From assembly GCA_004017535.1 (NCBI GenBank), contig SAJS01000012.1:67501-131500 (forward strand): a stretch of DNA of 64,000 nt. Reading direction: 5' to 3'. Of this stretch, positions 62,714 to 64,000 are shown in pieces. Every line of letters begins with the position of its first letter. Position 1 is the first letter of the stretch. The translations under genes were made by a program, and so were the position numbers. This DNA is from Mesorhizobium sp. GTDB taxonomy: Bacteria > Pseudomonadota > Alphaproteobacteria > Rhizobiales > Rhizobiaceae. The notes under the pieces were generated by a model, which saw only the letters and a list, made by a program, of their open reading frames with translations, did not search any database and was not told the origin of the DNA.

Positions 62714-64000
62714 ATGTGTGGGATCGCCGGGATACTGGCGCTGAACGCCACCGCGGAACCGCCTTCGCGCGAAGCATTGTTGCGCATGGCTGGCGCGCTT
62801 GCGCATCGCGGTCCTGACGAAAGGGGGCTCTACCGCGACAGACGAGCCGGGCTGGCGCATGCCCGCTTGTCGGTCGTCGATCTTCAGCACGGGCAGCAGC
62901 CCCTTGCCGACGTCGATGGTCCGGCTTGGATCGTCTTCAACGGCGAGATTTTCAACTATCTCGAACTGCGCGACAGGCTGTTCGCCCTCGGCCATCGGTT
63001 CCGCACCCGCAGCGATACTGAAGTCGTCCTGCACGCCTATCGGGAGTGGGGCCAGGCAGCCTTCGAACGTATGAACGGGCAATGGGCGCTGGCGATCTGG
63101 GACCCGGCTGCTGGCCGGCTGGTGCTGTCGCGTGATCGCTACGGCATTTGCCCGCTGCATTTTTGCGAGCATGGCGGCCGCCTGTTCTTTGCGAGCGAAG
63201 TCAAAGCAATTTTCGCCGCTGACATCGCGATCCCACGCGCGTTCGAACCGGCCGGCCTCGATCAGACCTTCACCATGTGGACGGCTGTTGCTCCGCAGAA
63301 CGTGTTCCAGGGCATCCGGGAACTCCCGCCCGGGCACGTGCGCCTCTACGAGAAAGGCGCGGCGCGAGAACATTCATTCTGGCAACCGCGCTTTCCGGAA
63401 ATCCGTGATCAGGACAATGACTGGTTTGGCGGCTCCCGAGACGAGGCGGTGGAGGAAGTGCGGTTGATGCTGGAAGGCGCCACGGCCTTGCGAATCGTGC
63501 AGGCCGACGTGCCGGTTGGCTGCTATCTGTCAGGTGGGCTCGACAGCTCCCTTGTCGCCACGCTCGGAAGACGCTTCGCCGGCGAGCGTTTCCAAACCTT
63601 CTCGCTACGTTTTGCGGATGCCGAATATGACGAGGCCGAATTCCAGCGGCTCGTCGCGAACGCGACGGGCAGCGAGCACCACGAAATAGTTGTTTCCCGC
63701 GGCGATATAGCCGCGGTCTTTCCTGAGGTGATCCGCCACACCGAGCGGCCAATCCTCAGGACCGCGCCGGCGCCACTCTTCCTGCTGTCAAGGCTCGTGC
63801 GGGAACGCGGCATCAAAGTCGTACTGACCGGCGAAGGCGCTGACGAGATGTTTGCGGGTTATGACCTGTTCCGTGAGGGCAAGGTTCGCCGCTTCTGGGG
63901 GCGCCAGCCAGCGTCGATAAGGCGCGCCCGCTTGCTCGAGCGGCTCTATCCGTATCTGTCACGCTCGCCGGTTCATCAGCAGGCATTGGCCCGGCAGTTC
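62714..64000 (+). CDS. Asparagine synthetase-like glutamine amidotransferase (partial)
   Basis: The first about 429 residues of an AsnB-type protein, cut by the window end. Met-Cys2 (MCGIAGILAL) is the glutaminase nucleophile after removal of Met1, with HRGPDERG and NGEIFNYLELRD. The synthetase half has YLSGGLDSSLVATLG near 270 and LTGEGADEMFAGYD. It starts five bases after the NadE-like gene. Such proteins make amide or lactam bonds in secondary metabolites as well as asparagine; the operon favours the former. Confidence 0.9.
   Translation, partial: MCGIAGILALNATAEPPSREALLRMAGALAHRGPDERGLYRDRRAGLAHARLSVVDLQHGQQPLADVDGPAWIVFNGEIFNYLELRDRLFALGHRFRTRSDTEVVLHAYREWGQAAFERMNGQWALAIWDPAAGRLVLSRDRYGICPLHFCEHGGRLFFASEVKAIFAADIAIPRAFEPAGLDQTFTMWTAVAPQNVFQGIRELPPGHVRLYEKGAAREHSFWQPRFPEIRDQDNDWFGGSRDEAVEEVRLMLEGATALRIVQADVPVGCYLSGGLDSSLVATLGRRFAGERFQTFSLRFADAEYDEAEFQRLVANATGSEHHEIVVSRGDIAAVFPEVIRHTERPILRTAPAPLFLLSRLVRERGIKVVLTGEGADEMFAGYDLFREGKVRRFWGRQPASIRRARLLERLYPYLSRSPVHQQALARQF

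Overview
The window looks like chromosomal DNA of a Rhizobiales alphaproteobacterium, most likely Mesorhizobium or a close relative. The reasons are the high GC content with ATGA-coupled operons, a complete erythritol (ery) locus in the arrangement known from Mesorhizobium and Brucella, a rhizobial palindromic intergenic repeat at about 30.37 kb, and a PrsD/PrsE-type secretion operon. The taxon is an inference; no rRNA or intact tRNA gene is present.

Layout. 1-3.75 kb: the 5' part of a thuA-like gene, a large serine recombinase, two small unknown genes and an XRE regulator, which look like the end of an integrated element. 4.4-12.6 kb: a 1675-residue repeat adhesin followed by the ATPase and membrane-fusion genes of a type I secretion system. 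12.6-28.7 kb: an accessory island of defence-like genes. It holds an unknown gene with an HTH-like N-terminus, an AbiV-like protein, a two-gene module of an unknown protein coupled to a superfamily 1 helicase, a sigma-like/acidic/ImmA-type peptidase operon, and a divergent CBASS operon of CD-NTase, E2-like protein and patatin phospholipase. Secreted or anchored Excalibur-domain proteins, a nuclease, hairpin repeats, tRNA-end remnants and an rpiB fragment follow at its right end.

28.7-47.5 kb: polyol catabolism. The leftward operon eryA-eryB-eryC-eryD-eryH(tpiB)-eryI(rpiB), with dhaK-dhaL downstream, should take erythritol to D-erythrose 4-phosphate. The rightward operon encodes a DUF2291 protein and a sugar ABC importer, then a DeoR regulator. 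A second kinase/DeoR/FAD-dehydrogenase set and a broken LacI-type gene come next.

47.7-57.4 kb: an eight-gene leftward operon with a polyamine-type ABC importer, an aldehyde dehydrogenase, a luciferase-like monooxygenase, a hydrolase/flavin-reductase fusion and a DUF1185 protein. It is divergent from a GntR regulator, with a perfect 12-bp palindrome between them. The substrate is unknown but is probably a nitrogen compound. 57.8-64 kb: a nucleotide-sugar epimerase divergent from an operon of an adenylation-carrier-thioesterase protein, an NAD-synthetase-like amide ligase and an asparagine-synthetase-like amidotransferase (cut by the window end), which looks like a small cryptic biosynthetic cluster.

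Best leads for something undescribed: the sigma-like/acidic/ImmA trio facing the CBASS operon across a compound inverted repeat; the helicase module; the extended AbiV protein; the hydrolase/flavin-reductase fusion operon; and the adenylation/NadE/AsnB cluster.
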